Source: Geothrix sp.
GTDB taxonomy: Bacteria > Acidobacteriota > Holophagae > Holophagales > Holophagaceae
Direction: 5' to 3'
Length of the DNA: 64,000 bases
Assembly (NCBI GenBank): GCA_019449415.1
Contig: JAGRPP010000023.1
Location: 202,937 to 266,936, forward strand
Below are positions 18,529-29,144 of the stretch, one piece after another. Within the stretch, counting starts at the first letter, position 1; every line of letters begins with the position of its first letter. Position numbers and translations under genes: made by a program. The notes beneath the pieces are model-generated. The model was not told the origin of the DNA and did not search any database. It saw nothing but the letters and a program-made list of their open reading frames with translations.

Positions 18529-19407
18529 GTGCGGGCACGGGGTGTGGCAGGACGGGGCTCACGCGGCGGATCCCGGTGGGGGAAGGCGAGGCGCCTGCTG
18601 GCGGTGCTGCTCCCGGCTCTGCTTCCAGCTCTGCTGCTGGCGGCGCAACCCTCCGACGCCGGATCCAGGTTGGTGCTCCCCACGCCGGTGCTGAAGCCAG
18701 GCGAGGGACTGTCCCTCACCCTGGGCGATGGCGAGGTGCGGAGCTACGGAGAGGCCCGGAAAGAGGCCCCCATGGGCGGCCTCGCCAAGCTGATCTGGAT
18801 GCGGCTCGAGGGGGCCGATTGGTCCAGCCGGAATGTCCAGTTTCGCTGCCAGGGTACGGCCGGATCCTTTACATGCGGAAAGCGCGAGGGGCATGGGCGC
18901 GTGGATCTGGGCCGCGCCCTGGCGGAAGACTGTGATCTGGCCTTCCTGGTCTGGATCGCAGAGGCGCAGACGCGGTGGTTGAAGGACTATGGAGACGCAG
19001 CCGGGCGCCTGCGCATGGAGGAGGTCTTCGCGCCCTTCCTGGGACGCCGCCTCCCGCCTGGAGATGGCCTTCCCGCCTTTTCGGCGGCCTGGGTGGGGGG
19101 CGGCGACCTGCTCCGGACCAGTCCCGAGGCGTTCCTGCGCTGGCTCATGGAACCGGAGCAGGGCGAGGTCGTCACCTTCGGGAAGCGCTACCTCGCGGGC
19201 TTCTGGGTCGAGGTGAAGGATCTCTTTGGCAAGGAGGGCTGGTGGTTCAAGACGGGCACCGCCCCAGTGCCCGGGGATCCCGTGGCCACCAGTGCCTGGG
19301 TGGCCGGCGGTCGCGGATCGGCCCTGGTGGTGTTGCACCTGCCCCGGGGGCAGGGCAAGCCAGAGGGCCTGGCCCGCATCCGGGAGATCCTGGGCCTGAA
19401 GCCTTGA
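18529..19407 (+). CDS. Exported transpeptidase/class D beta-lactamase-like protein with degenerate active site
   Basis: A 292-residue protein with a signal peptide (about 20-44) and a penicillin-binding fold pattern: KTG at 241-243 in WWFKTGTAP, and TCGKREGHGRVDLGRALAEDCDLAF, which aligns with the GHGxVDLxxALAxSCNxxF block of transpeptidases. The nucleophile motif SxxK seems to be G84-L-A-K87, and the SxN motif seems to be D134-C-D136. Both catalytic serines are therefore missing. It may be a pseudoenzyme that binds peptidoglycan or a regulatory ligand. The GTG start is supported by GGAGG 5 nt upstream. It overlaps or abuts the GIY-YIG gene. Confidence 0.65.
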   Translation: MRARGVAGRGSRGGSRWGKARRLLAVLLPALLPALLLAAQPSDAGSRLVLPTPVLKPGEGLSLTLGDGEVRSYGEARKEAPMGGLAKLIWMRLEGADWSSRNVQFRCQGTAGSFTCGKREGHGRVDLGRALAEDCDLAFLVWIAEAQTRWLKDYGDAAGRLRMEEVFAPFLGRRLPPGDGLPAFSAAWVGGGDLLRTSPEAFLRWLMEPEQGEVVTFGKRYLAGFWVEVKDLFGKEGWWFKTGTAPVPGDPVATSAWVAGGRGSALVVLHLPRGQGKPEGLARIREILGLKP

Positions 19408-19409
19408 GC

Positions 19410-19661
19410 GTGAGCTGGTGGGTGTATCTGCTCCGCTGCGGCGACGGCACGCTCTACTGCGGCATCGCCCTCGATGTGGCGGCGCGCCTGGCGCAGCATC
19501 AGGCGGGGAAGGGGGCCAAATACACCCGGGGCCGCGGCCCGCTGGAGCTGGTCTACCACGAGCGGTGCGGCGCGAAGGGCGAAGCCCTGCGCCGGGAGCG
19601 GGAGATCAAGCGGATGCGGCGGAAGGCGAAGGCGGCGCTGGCGGCTACAGCGAGACCATGA
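19410..19661 (+). CDS. GIY-YIG domain protein (UPF0213/YhbQ-like)
   Basis: An 83-residue single-domain GIY-YIG protein: WVYLLRCGDGTLYCGIALDV at the start carries the two tyrosine motifs (VYLL and LYCGI), followed by RLAQHQAGKGAKYTR and a conserved YHERC with Glu near residue 51. Such small proteins are putative DNA-structure nucleases. The GTG at 19410 is taken; a TTG at 19404 overlapping the preceding stop codon is also possible. It is translationally close to the transpeptidase-like gene. Confidence 0.85.
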   Translation: MSWWVYLLRCGDGTLYCGIALDVAARLAQHQAGKGAKYTRGRGPLELVYHERCGAKGEALRREREIKRMRRKAKAALAATARP

Positions 19662-20421
19662 TCGCCAGCCGGATGCCCGGGTGGCGGCGGCTCGTGAGGT
19701 AGTAGCCGTCGAAGGCATCGTCGATGTACATGTCGTCCCACAGATACCACTCGTCCGCCCAGAACTCGGGCCAGGGGTCCACGATGAGGAACCAGTAGCC
19801 GCCGCAGCGGAACCGGGGGTAGCCGCGGTAGATCACGGGGCGGCTCCCGATCCGGAACGCGTGCCGGTCGCCGAAGCGGGCCACGAACTGCGGCTCGGGG
19901 ATGCGGTAGCCGCCGTAGCCTCCGCGCTGGGCCCAGGTGCGGTGCTCGCTTTCCCAGCGGTGGGCCCGGTGCTCCCGCCAGGAGGGGCGGGCGGGCCAGG
20001 CGTCCCGGCGCCAGGATTCCCGGGCCTGCCAGGCGCGGGCGGCCTCGGGACGGACCGGGCGGCCCAGGTCCCGGGTGGGAGGGGCGCCCCGGGGGACGGC
20101 GGATTCCCTCCGCTCAGGCCGCGGTTCCGGGCGTGGCCGGACTTCCTCGGCCCGCCGGAGCCGCTCCGGCTCGCCCCGCCGAGGTTGCTCCGGACGCGGG
20201 CGCTCCTCGAACCCCCGTTCCCGGGGGGCCTGGGCGGACCGGACCGGCGCCTCCCGACCCCGTTCCTGGCCTCGCTCCTGACCTCTTTCGGCCTGGGGGC
20301 GACCCTCGCGGGGGCGTTCTGGGCGGGCCGCCTCATCTCGGCGGTCGTGCTGAGCATTCAGGTGGAGGCCCGCCACCATCAGCAGCAGGGCCCAGGTACT
20401 TGCGCGTCGATGCCGTGTCAT
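19645..20421 (-). CDS. Secreted Arg/Pro/Glu-rich protein with aromatic C-terminal domain
   Basis: A 258-residue protein. A signal peptide (MTRHRRASTWALLLMVAGLHLNA) is followed by about 120 residues of low complexity rich in Arg, Glu and Pro. The C-terminal domain (about 165-258) is rich in Tyr, Trp and Gly, with YRGYPRFRCGGYWFLIVDPWPEFWADEWY and DDMYIDD. That domain resembles conserved secreted proteins of unknown role found beside cell-envelope genes. GGAGG precedes the ATG. Its 3' end overlaps the end of the GIY-YIG gene by 17 nt in convergent orientation. Confidence 0.72.
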   Translation of the reverse strand: MTRHRRASTWALLLMVAGLHLNAQHDRRDEAARPERPREGRPQAERGQERGQERGREAPVRSAQAPRERGFEERPRPEQPRRGEPERLRRAEEVRPRPEPRPERRESAVPRGAPPTRDLGRPVRPEAARAWQARESWRRDAWPARPSWREHRAHRWESEHRTWAQRGGYGGYRIPEPQFVARFGDRHAFRIGSRPVIYRGYPRFRCGGYWFLIVDPWPEFWADEWYLWDDMYIDDAFDGYYLTSRRHPGIRLAIMVSL

Positions 20422-20592
20422 GGGTGCCTCCCTGGCCAGGCCTTCGAGTTGGGCACTGGGTTGGATGCCTCGATAGCAGGTCTGGTGCCACTCCAGGGCC
20501 GAACGCAGGGATGTGATTGCGAACTGGAGACTTGCTCCTGAACCAGAGGGCTGCGGCCCCTGGGGCGCGTGGCATCCTGCAGCGGACCGGGC

Positions 20593-21291
20593 TCAGGCCT
20601 GGCGGCCGGCGGCCATCTCTCCCAGCAGGTCCGCCACGGCGGCGCGCGGATCCGTGGCCTTGAACACGGCGTTGCCCGCCACGAGGCAGTCGGCGCCGGC
20701 CCGCACCAGATCCCCCGCGTTCTTCAGGCTCACGCCGCCATCCACTTGGATGAAGAAGAGCGCGCCGCGCTCGGTGCGGAGGGCATCCAGGCGCTTCACC
20801 TTATCGAGCACGCGGGGGATGAAGCTCTGCCCGCCGAAACCGGGATTCACGCTCATGAGCAGCACGAAGTCGAAGTCGCCGACGAGGTCCACCAGCGTCT
20901 CCACCGGCGTGCCCGGATTCAGCACCACGCCGGCTTTGCCGCCCGCCTGGCGGATGGCGGCCAGGGTGCGGTGCAGGTGGGGATCGGCCTCCTGGTGGAC
21001 GCTCACCCAGTCGGCGCCGGCCTTCACGAACTCGGCGGCGTAGCGCAGAGGCTCCACGATCATCAGGTGGCAGTCCAGGGGCAGCGCCGTGGCTTTCCGC
21101 AGGCTCTCCACCACGGGCAGGCCGATGGTGATGTTCGGCACGAAGCGGCCGTCCATGACATCCACATGCACCACCTGGGCCCCGGCGGCCTCGATCATCC
21201 GCAGTTCCTCACCCAGCCGCGTGAAGTCCGCGGAGAGCAGGGACGGGGCCAGCAGGGGGGCGGCGGGGCGGAGGCTCGTGGGGTGGCTCAT
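20593..21291 (-). CDS. rpe: Ribulose-phosphate 3-epimerase
   Basis: A 232-residue TIM-barrel enzyme that interconverts ribulose 5-phosphate and xylulose 5-phosphate in the pentose phosphate pathway. Signatures are LAPSLLSADF, VHVDVMDGRFVPNIT with metal and catalytic residues, CHLMIVEP, SVNPGFGGQSFI and QVDGGV. The N terminus carries a short extension (MSHPTSLRPAAP) before the barrel. It starts 4 nt after the stop codon of the amidohydrolase gene, so the two form an operon. Confidence 0.96.
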   Translation of the reverse strand: MSHPTSLRPAAPLLAPSLLSADFTRLGEELRMIEAAGAQVVHVDVMDGRFVPNITIGLPVVESLRKATALPLDCHLMIVEPLRYAAEFVKAGADWVSVHQEADPHLHRTLAAIRQAGGKAGVVLNPGTPVETLVDLVGDFDFVLLMSVNPGFGGQSFIPRVLDKVKRLDALRTERGALFFIQVDGGVSLKNAGDLVRAGADCLVAGNAVFKATDPRAAVADLLGEMAAGRQA

Positions 21292-21295
21292 GGCT

Positions 21296-22900
21296 CTAGT
21301 GTGCCAGGGGCACTTCCACGCCGTTCACCCAGAGCCGCCCAGGCTTCAGCTTCCGCAGGGCCTCTGGGCTGAGGTCTCCGATCGGCGCCTGCACCCAGAG
21401 GAGGTCGGCCACGGCCCCCTTTTGGAGGGTGCCCAGGTCCTTCGCCCGCCCCAGGGCCGCCGCATTGCCCGCCGTGTAGGCGCGGATGGCTTCGAGGCGC
21501 GTGAGCCGCTGGGCGGGAAGGAAGCCGCCGGGCGGGTTGCCGTCCGGGTCCTGCCGGGTCTCGGCCGCGGCTAGGCTGATGAAGGGGTTGGAGTCCTCCA
21601 CGGGCGCATCGCTGCCGAAGGCCAGCAGGGCACCGCCATTCTCGAAGCTGCGCCAGGGGAAGGCCTCGCTCAGGCGCTCGGGGCCGAGGCGGGCGGGGGT
21701 CCAGCTGTGGTCCGAGGTGCAGTGCACGGGCTGCACGCTGGCCACCACGCCCAGCCTGCCGAAGCGCGCGGCGTCCTCGGCCGTGACGATCTGGGCGTGC
21801 TCGATGCGGGGAGGCAGGGTGCCCCGGCCCTTCTTCATGGCCTGGGCCAGCAGGTCGAGGGCCGCGCGGTTGGCGGCATCGCCGATGGCGTGGATGGCGG
21901 GTTGGTAGCCGGCCTTCATCGTGATGGCCGCATCCAGGGCCACCTTGGCGGGCTCCGTGACCCAGAGGCCCCGGGTGGCGGGCTCGTCGGCGTAGGGCGC
22001 CAGGAGCCGGGCGCCGCGGCTGCCCAGGGCGCCGTCCAGGTAGAACTTCACGCCCTGCACTTGGAAGAAGGACAGGTTCTTGGGCCGGGGCTGCTTCAGC
22101 TCGCGGAGCATCAGCCGATGGTCGTGGCTGAGGTAGGCGAAAACGCGGATGGGGAGCGTTCCCGCGGCGGCCATGCGGCGGTAGGCGGCCAGCTCGGGGC
22201 CGGTCACCCCCATGTCGGCCACGGCGGTGAAGCCCTGGGCGCGCAGAGCCTCCAGCCCGGCCTTCAGGCGCGCTTCCAGCTCCGCGCGCCCGGGCTCGGG
22301 AATGAGCTTCCGGACCAGGTCCACGGCATTGTCCAGCAGGATGCCCGTGGCCCGCCCGAACTCGTCCCGGAGGATCCGGCCGCCCTCGGGATCCGGCGTC
22401 TTGGGGCCGATGCCCGCCATGGCCAGGGCGGCGCTGTTCACCCAGGCGGCGTGGCCGTCCACCCGCTGGAGGAAGGCCGGTCGGGTGCCCGTGAGCACAT
22501 CGAGGTCATGGGCGCGGGGGAAGGCCTTGGTGGCCCAGCGGTTCTGGTCCCAGCCCCGGCCCAGCAGCCAGCCCTGGGCGTGGGTGGCGGTCCAGGCCTT
22601 GATGCGGTCCAGCGCGGCGGGCAGGCTGGCGGCGCCCGTGAGGTCCACCTTGCGGGCGAGGGCGCCGAGGCCCCCCACATGGGCGTGCCCCTCGATGAGA
22701 CCCGGCAGCAGCGTGCCGCCCGGCAGGTCGATGTGGATGGCCTTGGGGTGGGCCTTGACCAGGGTCTCGACGGCCCCGACGGCGAGGATCTTCCCCTTCC
22801 GGAGGACGAGCGCCTGACCGTGTAGGGCCCCCTGGGTGGTCCAGACATCGGCACCGGTGATGAGTTGGACGGAGGCGGGCGGCGGAGGCGGCAGCGGCAT
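21296..22900 (-). CDS. Amidohydrolase, YtcJ-like
   Basis: A 534-residue metal-dependent hydrolase of the amidohydrolase_3/YtcJ group. It has the early [12 protein letters not shown] metal motif, [15 protein letters not shown], the [10 protein letters not shown] segment and the late [13 protein letters not shown] motif with the catalytic Asp. Members hydrolyse amide or imidic bonds; the substrate is unknown. The start at 22900 ([10 protein letters not shown]) excludes an unlikely 60-residue upstream extension. A TACACT-GG box lies 26 nt upstream on the same strand. It heads an operon with rpe. Confidence 0.86.
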   Translation of the reverse strand: MPLPPPPPASVQLITGADVWTTQGALHGQALVLRKGKILAVGAVETLVKAHPKAIHIDLPGGTLLPGLIEGHAHVGGLGALARKVDLTGAASLPAALDRIKAWTATHAQGWLLGRGWDQNRWATKAFPRAHDLDVLTGTRPAFLQRVDGHAAWVNSAALAMAGIGPKTPDPEGGRILRDEFGRATGILLDNAVDLVRKLIPEPGRAELEARLKAGLEALRAQGFTAVADMGVTGPELAAYRRMAAAGTLPIRVFAYLSHDHRLMLRELKQPRPKNLSFFQVQGVKFYLDGALGSRGARLLAPYADEPATRGLWVTEPAKVALDAAITMKAGYQPAIHAIGDAANRAALDLLAQAMKKGRGTLPPRIEHAQIVTAEDAARFGRLGVVASVQPVHCTSDHSWTPARLGPERLSEAFPWRSFENGGALLAFGSDAPVEDSNPFISLAAAETRQDPDGNPPGGFLPAQRLTRLEAIRAYTAGNAAALGRAKDLGTLQKGAVADLLWVQAPIGDLSPEALRKLKPGRLWVNGVEVPLAH

Positions 22901-22926
22901 GGCGGGCTCGGAGAAAGGGAGGGGCC

Positions 22927-22932
22927 AGTGTA
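22927..22932 (-). promoter_or_regulatory. Possible -10 box TACACT-GG for the amidohydrolase-rpe operon
   Basis: On the minus strand GCTACACTGG lies 26 nt before the start codon. It is almost the same as the GCTACACTGG upstream of accA, which is the strongest pair in the recurrent TAnAnT-GG set. Confidence 0.4.
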
Positions 22933-22979
22933 GCGTCTGCCTGCGACCCGGCGATAAGGTGGATCTCATCGGAGGCTTC

Positions 22980-24635
<1,656 letters not shown>

Positions 24636-24746
24636 CCGATTCAAACGCCTCCAGGGTCTTGTAACGACATCAATTCTCGGTACCCTTATTGCAGACCTGT
24701 GACTCGACCCGTCCCGTTCGCGGGACCCCCACTTCCCGGAGGCACC

Positions 24747-24998
24747 ATGCGCATCGCCACCCTCATCGCCGCTGCGGCGCTGATTCTCGCAGTTCCCGCC
24801 CAGGCCAAGATGCCTTGGGTCAAGAAGTCCCAGGAACTCGGCTTCGCCGAGGTCAAGGATTGCAAGGCCTGCCATGTGGGCGCCCCCAAGAAGGGCGGCG
24901 AAATGTCCGCCCGCGGCAAGTTCCTGGAAGAGACCAAGGCCAAGAAGAAGGCCGCTGAGGTCGATCTCAACTGGCTGAAGGACTACAAGGGCAAGTGA
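24747..24998 (+). CDS. Small secreted monoheme cytochrome c
   Basis: An 83-residue protein with a signal peptide (about 1-21, cleaved after AQA) and a single CKACH heme site at about residues 45-49. The C terminus is rich in Lys. It is probably a soluble periplasmic electron carrier. GGAGG precedes the ATG at 24747. It is followed by a strong terminator and then by the undecaheme cytochrome gene, and resembles the diheme protein at 27109 in size and composition. Confidence 0.88.
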   Translation: MRIATLIAAAALILAVPAQAKMPWVKKSQELGFAEVKDCKACHVGAPKKGGEMSARGKFLEETKAKKKAAEVDLNWLKDYKGK

Positions 24999-25024
24999 TC
25001 CGCCGAAAGGTGGTTCAGGCATCG

Positions 25025-25053
25025 AACCGGGCGGGCTTTCCGCCCGGTTTTTT
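25025..25053 (+). terminator. Rho-independent terminator after the monoheme cytochrome
   Basis: A perfect 10-bp stem (25025-25034 with 25040-25049), 5-nt loop GCTTT and a run of six T residues (25048-25053). It separates the monoheme gene from the larger cytochrome gene. Confidence 0.9.
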
Positions 25054-25168
25054 CTGTACGGATGAGTCGCGATTGCTGCGGATCCAGACAAATGTCGTGA
25101 TCCAGATCACCAGGGCCTAGCACCGACCTGAAGACTCAGGCTAGGGTTAGAGGACTTGAGAGGTGGCT

Positions 25169-27031
25169 ATGCGTCTGCTGCTTGCTGGATTGTTCTCCCT
25201 CGCCCTTGCCGCGGCCCCGACCGCGCAGGACTGCACTTCGTGCCACGAGGTGGATCTCGCCAAGTTCGCCGCCACCAAGCACGGAAGCATGGCCTGCACG
25301 GATTGCCACAGCAGCATCACGAAGCTGCCCCATGCCGACAAGCCCGCGCCGGTGAAGTGCGCGACCTGCCACGAAGATCAGGTGAAGGCCTACGGCAAGA
25401 GCATCCACGGCGTCGCCAAGCAGAACGGGATGGCCGATACGGCCACCTGCAAGTCCTGCCACGGCCCCACGCACCAGATCGTGGCCAGCAGCGACCCGGC
25501 CTCCACCGTGAACAAGAAGAACCTGGCGGATACCTGCGGGGCCTGCCACTCCAACCCGGACTTCCTCGCCAAGCACAAGATTCCGTTCGCCAAGCCGGTG
25601 GAAGCCTACCGCCTGAGCGTCCACGGCCGCGAGGTGGCCAAGGGGAACGCCAGCGCCGCCTCCTGCTCTGATTGTCACGGAAGCCACGACATCCTGCCTT
25701 CCGCGGATCCCAAGGCGAAGGTGAACCGCGCGAATGTGGCGGAGACCTGCGGCGTCTGCCACAACGATGTCCAGGCCGTCTACGCCGACAGCGTGCATGG
25801 TCTCGCGGTCAAGCGCGGCTCCAAGGATTCCCCCACCTGCACGGGCTGCCACGGCGAGCACAACATCCTGGCCCCCAAGGAAGCGGGCTCCCTGGTGAAC
25901 GCCGCCCGCGTGTCCACCGTCACCTGCGGCCGCTGCCACGGCGACGAGCGGCTCAACTCGCGCTACGGCTTCGGTGACAAGGTGCCGGCCTTCCAGGATA
26001 GCTTCCACGGCCTGGCCATCCGCGGTGGGCAGCAGACCGCCGCCAACTGCGCTTCCTGCCACGGCGTGCACAACATCCTGCCGTCCGCGGACATCCGCTC
26101 CACGGTCAACCCCGCCAACCTCCAGAAGACCTGCGGGCAGTGCCACCCCGGCGTGGGCGACAAGATCGCCCGCAGCAAGGTGCATGTGCGCACCGCCGGC
26201 GGCATCGAGCACATCTCGGTGAAGTGGATCCGCTGGGCCTACTACGCCCTCATCCCCATGACCATCGGCTTCATGCTCTTCCACAACGGCCTGGATTACT
26301 TCGCCAAGCTGCGCCGCCACAAGCCCCACCACGGCACGGGCGAGCAGCTGCCGCGCATGAACAAGACCTTCCGCATCACCCACGGCATGGTGATGGTCAG
26401 CTTCATCCTCCTGGTCATCACCGGCTTCGCCCTGAAGTTCCCGGAAGCGGGCTGGGTGAAGGTTCTGGGCATGAACGGAGCCGGCCTGGTCCGCGGCTGG
26501 GTCCACCGCATCGCCGCCGTGGTCATGATGGCCGCCACCGTGATGCATGTGATCCACCTCGCCCTGGTGAAGCGGGACCGCGTGATCCTGTTCGAGCTGC
26601 TGCCGGGCTGGCAGGATGCCAAGGACATCGCCAACGCCCTGCGCTACAACCTCGGCCTGACCGACAAGCGGCCCACCTTCGGCATGTTCGGCTACGCGGA
26701 GAAGATGGAGTACTGGGCCTTCATGTGGGGCACCGTGGTGATGGCCGTGACAGGCCTCCTCCTCTGGGCGCAGAACTGGAGCCTCAAGCACTTCCCCATC
26801 TGGGTGCTCGACGCCGCCACGGCCGCCCACTGGTATGAGGCGATCCTAGCCACCCTCTCCATCCTCGTGTGGCACTGGTACCTGGTGATCTTCGATCCCG
26901 AGGTCTACCCCATGGATTTGGCCTGGCTGACCGGAAAGGCCTCCGCAGACCACCTCCGCGAGACCCGGCCTGAGTACTATGCGGCTGTGGTGAAGAAGCA
27001 GGAAGAGGCCCAGAAGGACCGCGCTGAATAA
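25169..27031 (+). CDS. Undecaheme cytochrome c fused to membrane cytochrome b (CbcL-like quinol oxidase)
   Basis: A 620-residue protein with a signal peptide (about 1-20), then a periplasmic region (about 20-350) with eleven CxxCH heme sites, then a cytochrome b561/HydC-like membrane domain with about five helices and several paired histidines (RITHGMV, VMHVIHLAL, HWYEAILATL, LVWHWY). The layout is that of Geobacter CbcL, an inner-membrane menaquinol oxidase that feeds electrons to periplasmic cytochromes during low-potential metal reduction; CbcL is described with nine c-hemes. The same role is inferred here. The ATG at 25169 is preferred over a GTG two codons upstream because GAGGTGG precedes it. 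Small cytochromes flank the gene. Confidence 0.9.
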   Translation: MRLLLAGLFSLALAAAPTAQDCTSCHEVDLAKFAATKHGSMACTDCHSSITKLPHADKPAPVKCATCHEDQVKAYGKSIHGVAKQNGMADTATCKSCHGPTHQIVASSDPASTVNKKNLADTCGACHSNPDFLAKHKIPFAKPVEAYRLSVHGREVAKGNASAASCSDCHGSHDILPSADPKAKVNRANVAETCGVCHNDVQAVYADSVHGLAVKRGSKDSPTCTGCHGEHNILAPKEAGSLVNAARVSTVTCGRCHGDERLNSRYGFGDKVPAFQDSFHGLAIRGGQQTAANCASCHGVHNILPSADIRSTVNPANLQKTCGQCHPGVGDKIARSKVHVRTAGGIEHISVKWIRWAYYALIPMTIGFMLFHNGLDYFAKLRRHKPHHGTGEQLPRMNKTFRITHGMVMVSFILLVITGFALKFPEAGWVKVLGMNGAGLVRGWVHRIAAVVMMAATVMHVIHLALVKRDRVILFELLPGWQDAKDIANALRYNLGLTDKRPTFGMFGYAEKMEYWAFMWGTVVMAVTGLLLWAQNWSLKHFPIWVLDAATAAHWYEAILATLSILVWHWYLVIFDPEVYPMDLAWLTGKASADHLRETRPEYYAAVVKKQEEAQKDRAE

Positions 27032-27108
27032 CTTGGAACGCCGTTTGCTTTTCCTCCCCTGACCCGGCCCTTGAGCCCGGTCCCAACCCCAACAAAGTAG
27101 GAGCCCTC

Positions 27109-27342
27109 ATGCGCCGCATCACCCTCCTCACCGCCCTGCTTGCCCTGGCCGTCGCTCCCGTCGCCAGCGCCAAGATGACCACCGTCAAGGGTGCCAAGTG
27201 CACCGCTTGCCACGAAGGGGCCCCCAAGGACAAGAAGTTCAACGCCGCCACCACCAAGATGGTCGCGAAGTACAAGGAATCCCAGTGCAAGGACTGCCAC
27301 GGCTGGGCCGATGGCAAGCTGACCACCATCAAGAAGAAGTAG
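27109..27342 (+). CDS. Small secreted diheme cytochrome c
   Basis: A 77-residue protein with a signal peptide cleaved after VASA (about residue 21) and two heme sites, CTACH (about 31-35) and CKDCH (about 61-65). It is Lys-rich, so its surface is basic. It follows the CbcL-like gene by 77 nt with its own GGAG and probably accepts electrons from it in the periplasm. A very strong hairpin follows. Confidence 0.9.
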   Translation: MRRITLLTALLALAVAPVASAKMTTVKGAKCTACHEGAPKDKKFNAATTKMVAKYKESQCKDCHGWADGKLTTIKKK

Positions 27343-27353
27343 CACCCTGCTTT

Positions 27354-27393
27354 CCACGAAAAACGGCGCCCTCATCGGCGCCGTTTTTCGTGG
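27354..27393. terminator. Long bidirectional terminator
   Basis: A perfect 17-bp inverted repeat (27354-27370 with 27377-27393) with a CTCATC loop. The stem contains A5 on one side and T5 on the other, so it can terminate from both directions. It lies between the convergent diheme cytochrome and phosphoglucomutase genes. Confidence 0.92.
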
Positions 27394-27403
27394 GTGGAGA
27401 AAC

Positions 27404-29104
27404 CTAGAGGCCCAACAGGGCGCGGGCTTCGGCTTCCATGCGATCCAGCTGCGCGGCGTCGCCGCGGGACTGGAGGTAGACCTTCAGCTTGGGTTCGGTG
27501 CCGCTGGGGCGGAAGGCGGCGAAGGCTCCGCTCTGGAGGCGGAACTTCAGCACATTGCTGTGGGGGATGGGCAGGGCGACCGTGCGGCGGTCGGGCCGGT
27601 CGAGGATCGCCTCGGTGCCGCCCTCGCCGTGCCAGAGACCCGTCTGGAAATCCTCCCAGCTGGCGACCTGCTCGCCGCCCAGGGAGGCCAGCCCGGCGGC
27701 GCGGATGCGGCCCATGGCCTCGGCAAAGCGCTTGGCGCCTCCGGGCCGGGGATCCTCCAGGTTCACGAGGCGGTTGTGGAAAGTGCCGACCTTCGCCATG
27801 AGGGCGTCCACGGCCTGGAAGAGGGTCAGCCCCTTCGCCTTGTAGTATCCGGCCATTTCGGCGACGACGAGGGCCGCCGTGACGCCGTCCTTGTCGCGCA
27901 GGCTGGGCGGTAGCAGCATGCCGTAGCTCTCCTCGGCGCCGAAGGCGTAGGCCTCGCCCAGGGCCTCGAGGCGGTCCATGCACACGGCGATGTTCTTGAA
28001 GCCCGTGAGGGTCCACACGACGGGCAGGCCGTGATGGCGGGCGACTTCGGCCATGAAATCAGAAGTGACGACGGTGCTCACCACGGCGCCGGAACGGCCC
28101 TTCTGCGTGCAGAGGTAGTCGAGGGTGAGGGCGGCCAGGTCATTGCCGGACATGAGCTCCCAGGCCCCTTCCCGCTGGGCCACCACGCCGATGCGGTCGG
28201 CATCGGGATCGTTGGCCAGGATGACCTCCGCATCCATGGCTTCGGCCTCCCGCAGGGGGGCGGCATAGGCCGCCAGCTCTTCGGGGTTGGGGCGGGGCGC
28301 CGTGGGGAAGGTCCCATCCTGGATGCCCTGGCTGGGGCTGATGGTGAGGGGGATGCCGGCCCCTTCGAACAGGGCCGGGACGAAGGCGATGCCCGTGCCA
28401 TGGAAGGGCGTGTAGAGGATGCGGGCCGGCTCGAAGGGCCGGGGATGCTGGAGCAGACCCTGACCCAGGGCGAGGTAGGCGTTCTCGACCTCGAGGGGAA
28501 TGGGGCTGATGCGGCCCGGCGGAGCTACGGGTGGCACGGGTACCACGGGCAGGGCGGCCATCTGCGCCTCGATCTCGGTGTCCCAGGGCTCCACTACCTG
28601 CCCGCCAAGGTCGTTGTAGGCCTTATAGCCGTTGTATTCCTTGGGGTTGTGGCTGGCGGTGATGATCACGCCGCAGGCCGAACCCAGCTCCTTCATGGCG
28701 AAGCAGAGGAAGGGCGTGGGGAGGGGGCGCGTGCCGAGAAACACCTGATAGCCCGCTGCGGCGAGTACCGAGGCGGCTTCCTCCGCGAAGACATCGGAAT
28801 TGAGGCGCGTGTCGTAGCCCACCACGGCCACCTTCTTGCCCGGCGCGCGCCGCTGGGCCACGGCGGCCAGCGCCAGGGTGGTGCGGCGGACATTGGGCCG
28901 GTTCATGCGGCGGAGGCCCGCAGCCATGAAACCGCGCAGGCCGCCCGTGCCGAAGGCGAGGGGCTCGAAGAAGCGGTCCTCCAGGTCCGCGGCGGCCTGG
29001 GCATCGCCACGCTCGGCAGCCGCCACGAGGGGTTCCAGTTCCGCGCGGAGTTCGGGCTCCAGGTGGGGGAAGGCAAGGTAGGCGCGGGCGGAGGCGAGGC
29101 TCAT
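27404..29104 (-). CDS. Phosphoglucomutase/phosphomannomutase (alpha-D-phosphohexomutase)
   Basis: A 566-residue enzyme with the active-site serine loop TASHNPKEYNGYK near residues 145-157, the metal loop NDPDADRIG and the sugar loop GAEESYG, followed by a C-terminal phosphate-binding RPSGTEPKLKVY. The length and the FGTGGLRG motif near residue 51 match the PgcA/Pgm2 type, which handles glucose 1-phosphate and related sugars. It is the last gene of the minus-strand run coaE-tldD, macro, pmbA, methyltransferase, 40 nt after the methyltransferase. Confidence 0.93.
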   Translation of the reverse strand: MSLASARAYLAFPHLEPELRAELEPLVAAAERGDAQAAADLEDRFFEPLAFGTGGLRGFMAAGLRRMNRPNVRRTTLALAAVAQRRAPGKKVAVVGYDTRLNSDVFAEEAASVLAAAGYQVFLGTRPLPTPFLCFAMKELGSACGVIITASHNPKEYNGYKAYNDLGGQVVEPWDTEIEAQMAALPVVPVPPVAPPGRISPIPLEVENAYLALGQGLLQHPRPFEPARILYTPFHGTGIAFVPALFEGAGIPLTISPSQGIQDGTFPTAPRPNPEELAAYAAPLREAEAMDAEVILANDPDADRIGVVAQREGAWELMSGNDLAALTLDYLCTQKGRSGAVVSTVVTSDFMAEVARHHGLPVVWTLTGFKNIAVCMDRLEALGEAYAFGAEESYGMLLPPSLRDKDGVTAALVVAEMAGYYKAKGLTLFQAVDALMAKVGTFHNRLVNLEDPRPGGAKRFAEAMGRIRAAGLASLGGEQVASWEDFQTGLWHGEGGTEAILDRPDRRTVALPIPHSNVLKFRLQSGAFAAFRPSGTEPKLKVYLQSRGDAAQLDRMEAEARALLGL

Positions 29105-29144
29105 GGAAAGTCCTGTGGCTGCATTCCAGGATCGCAGATCGCGG

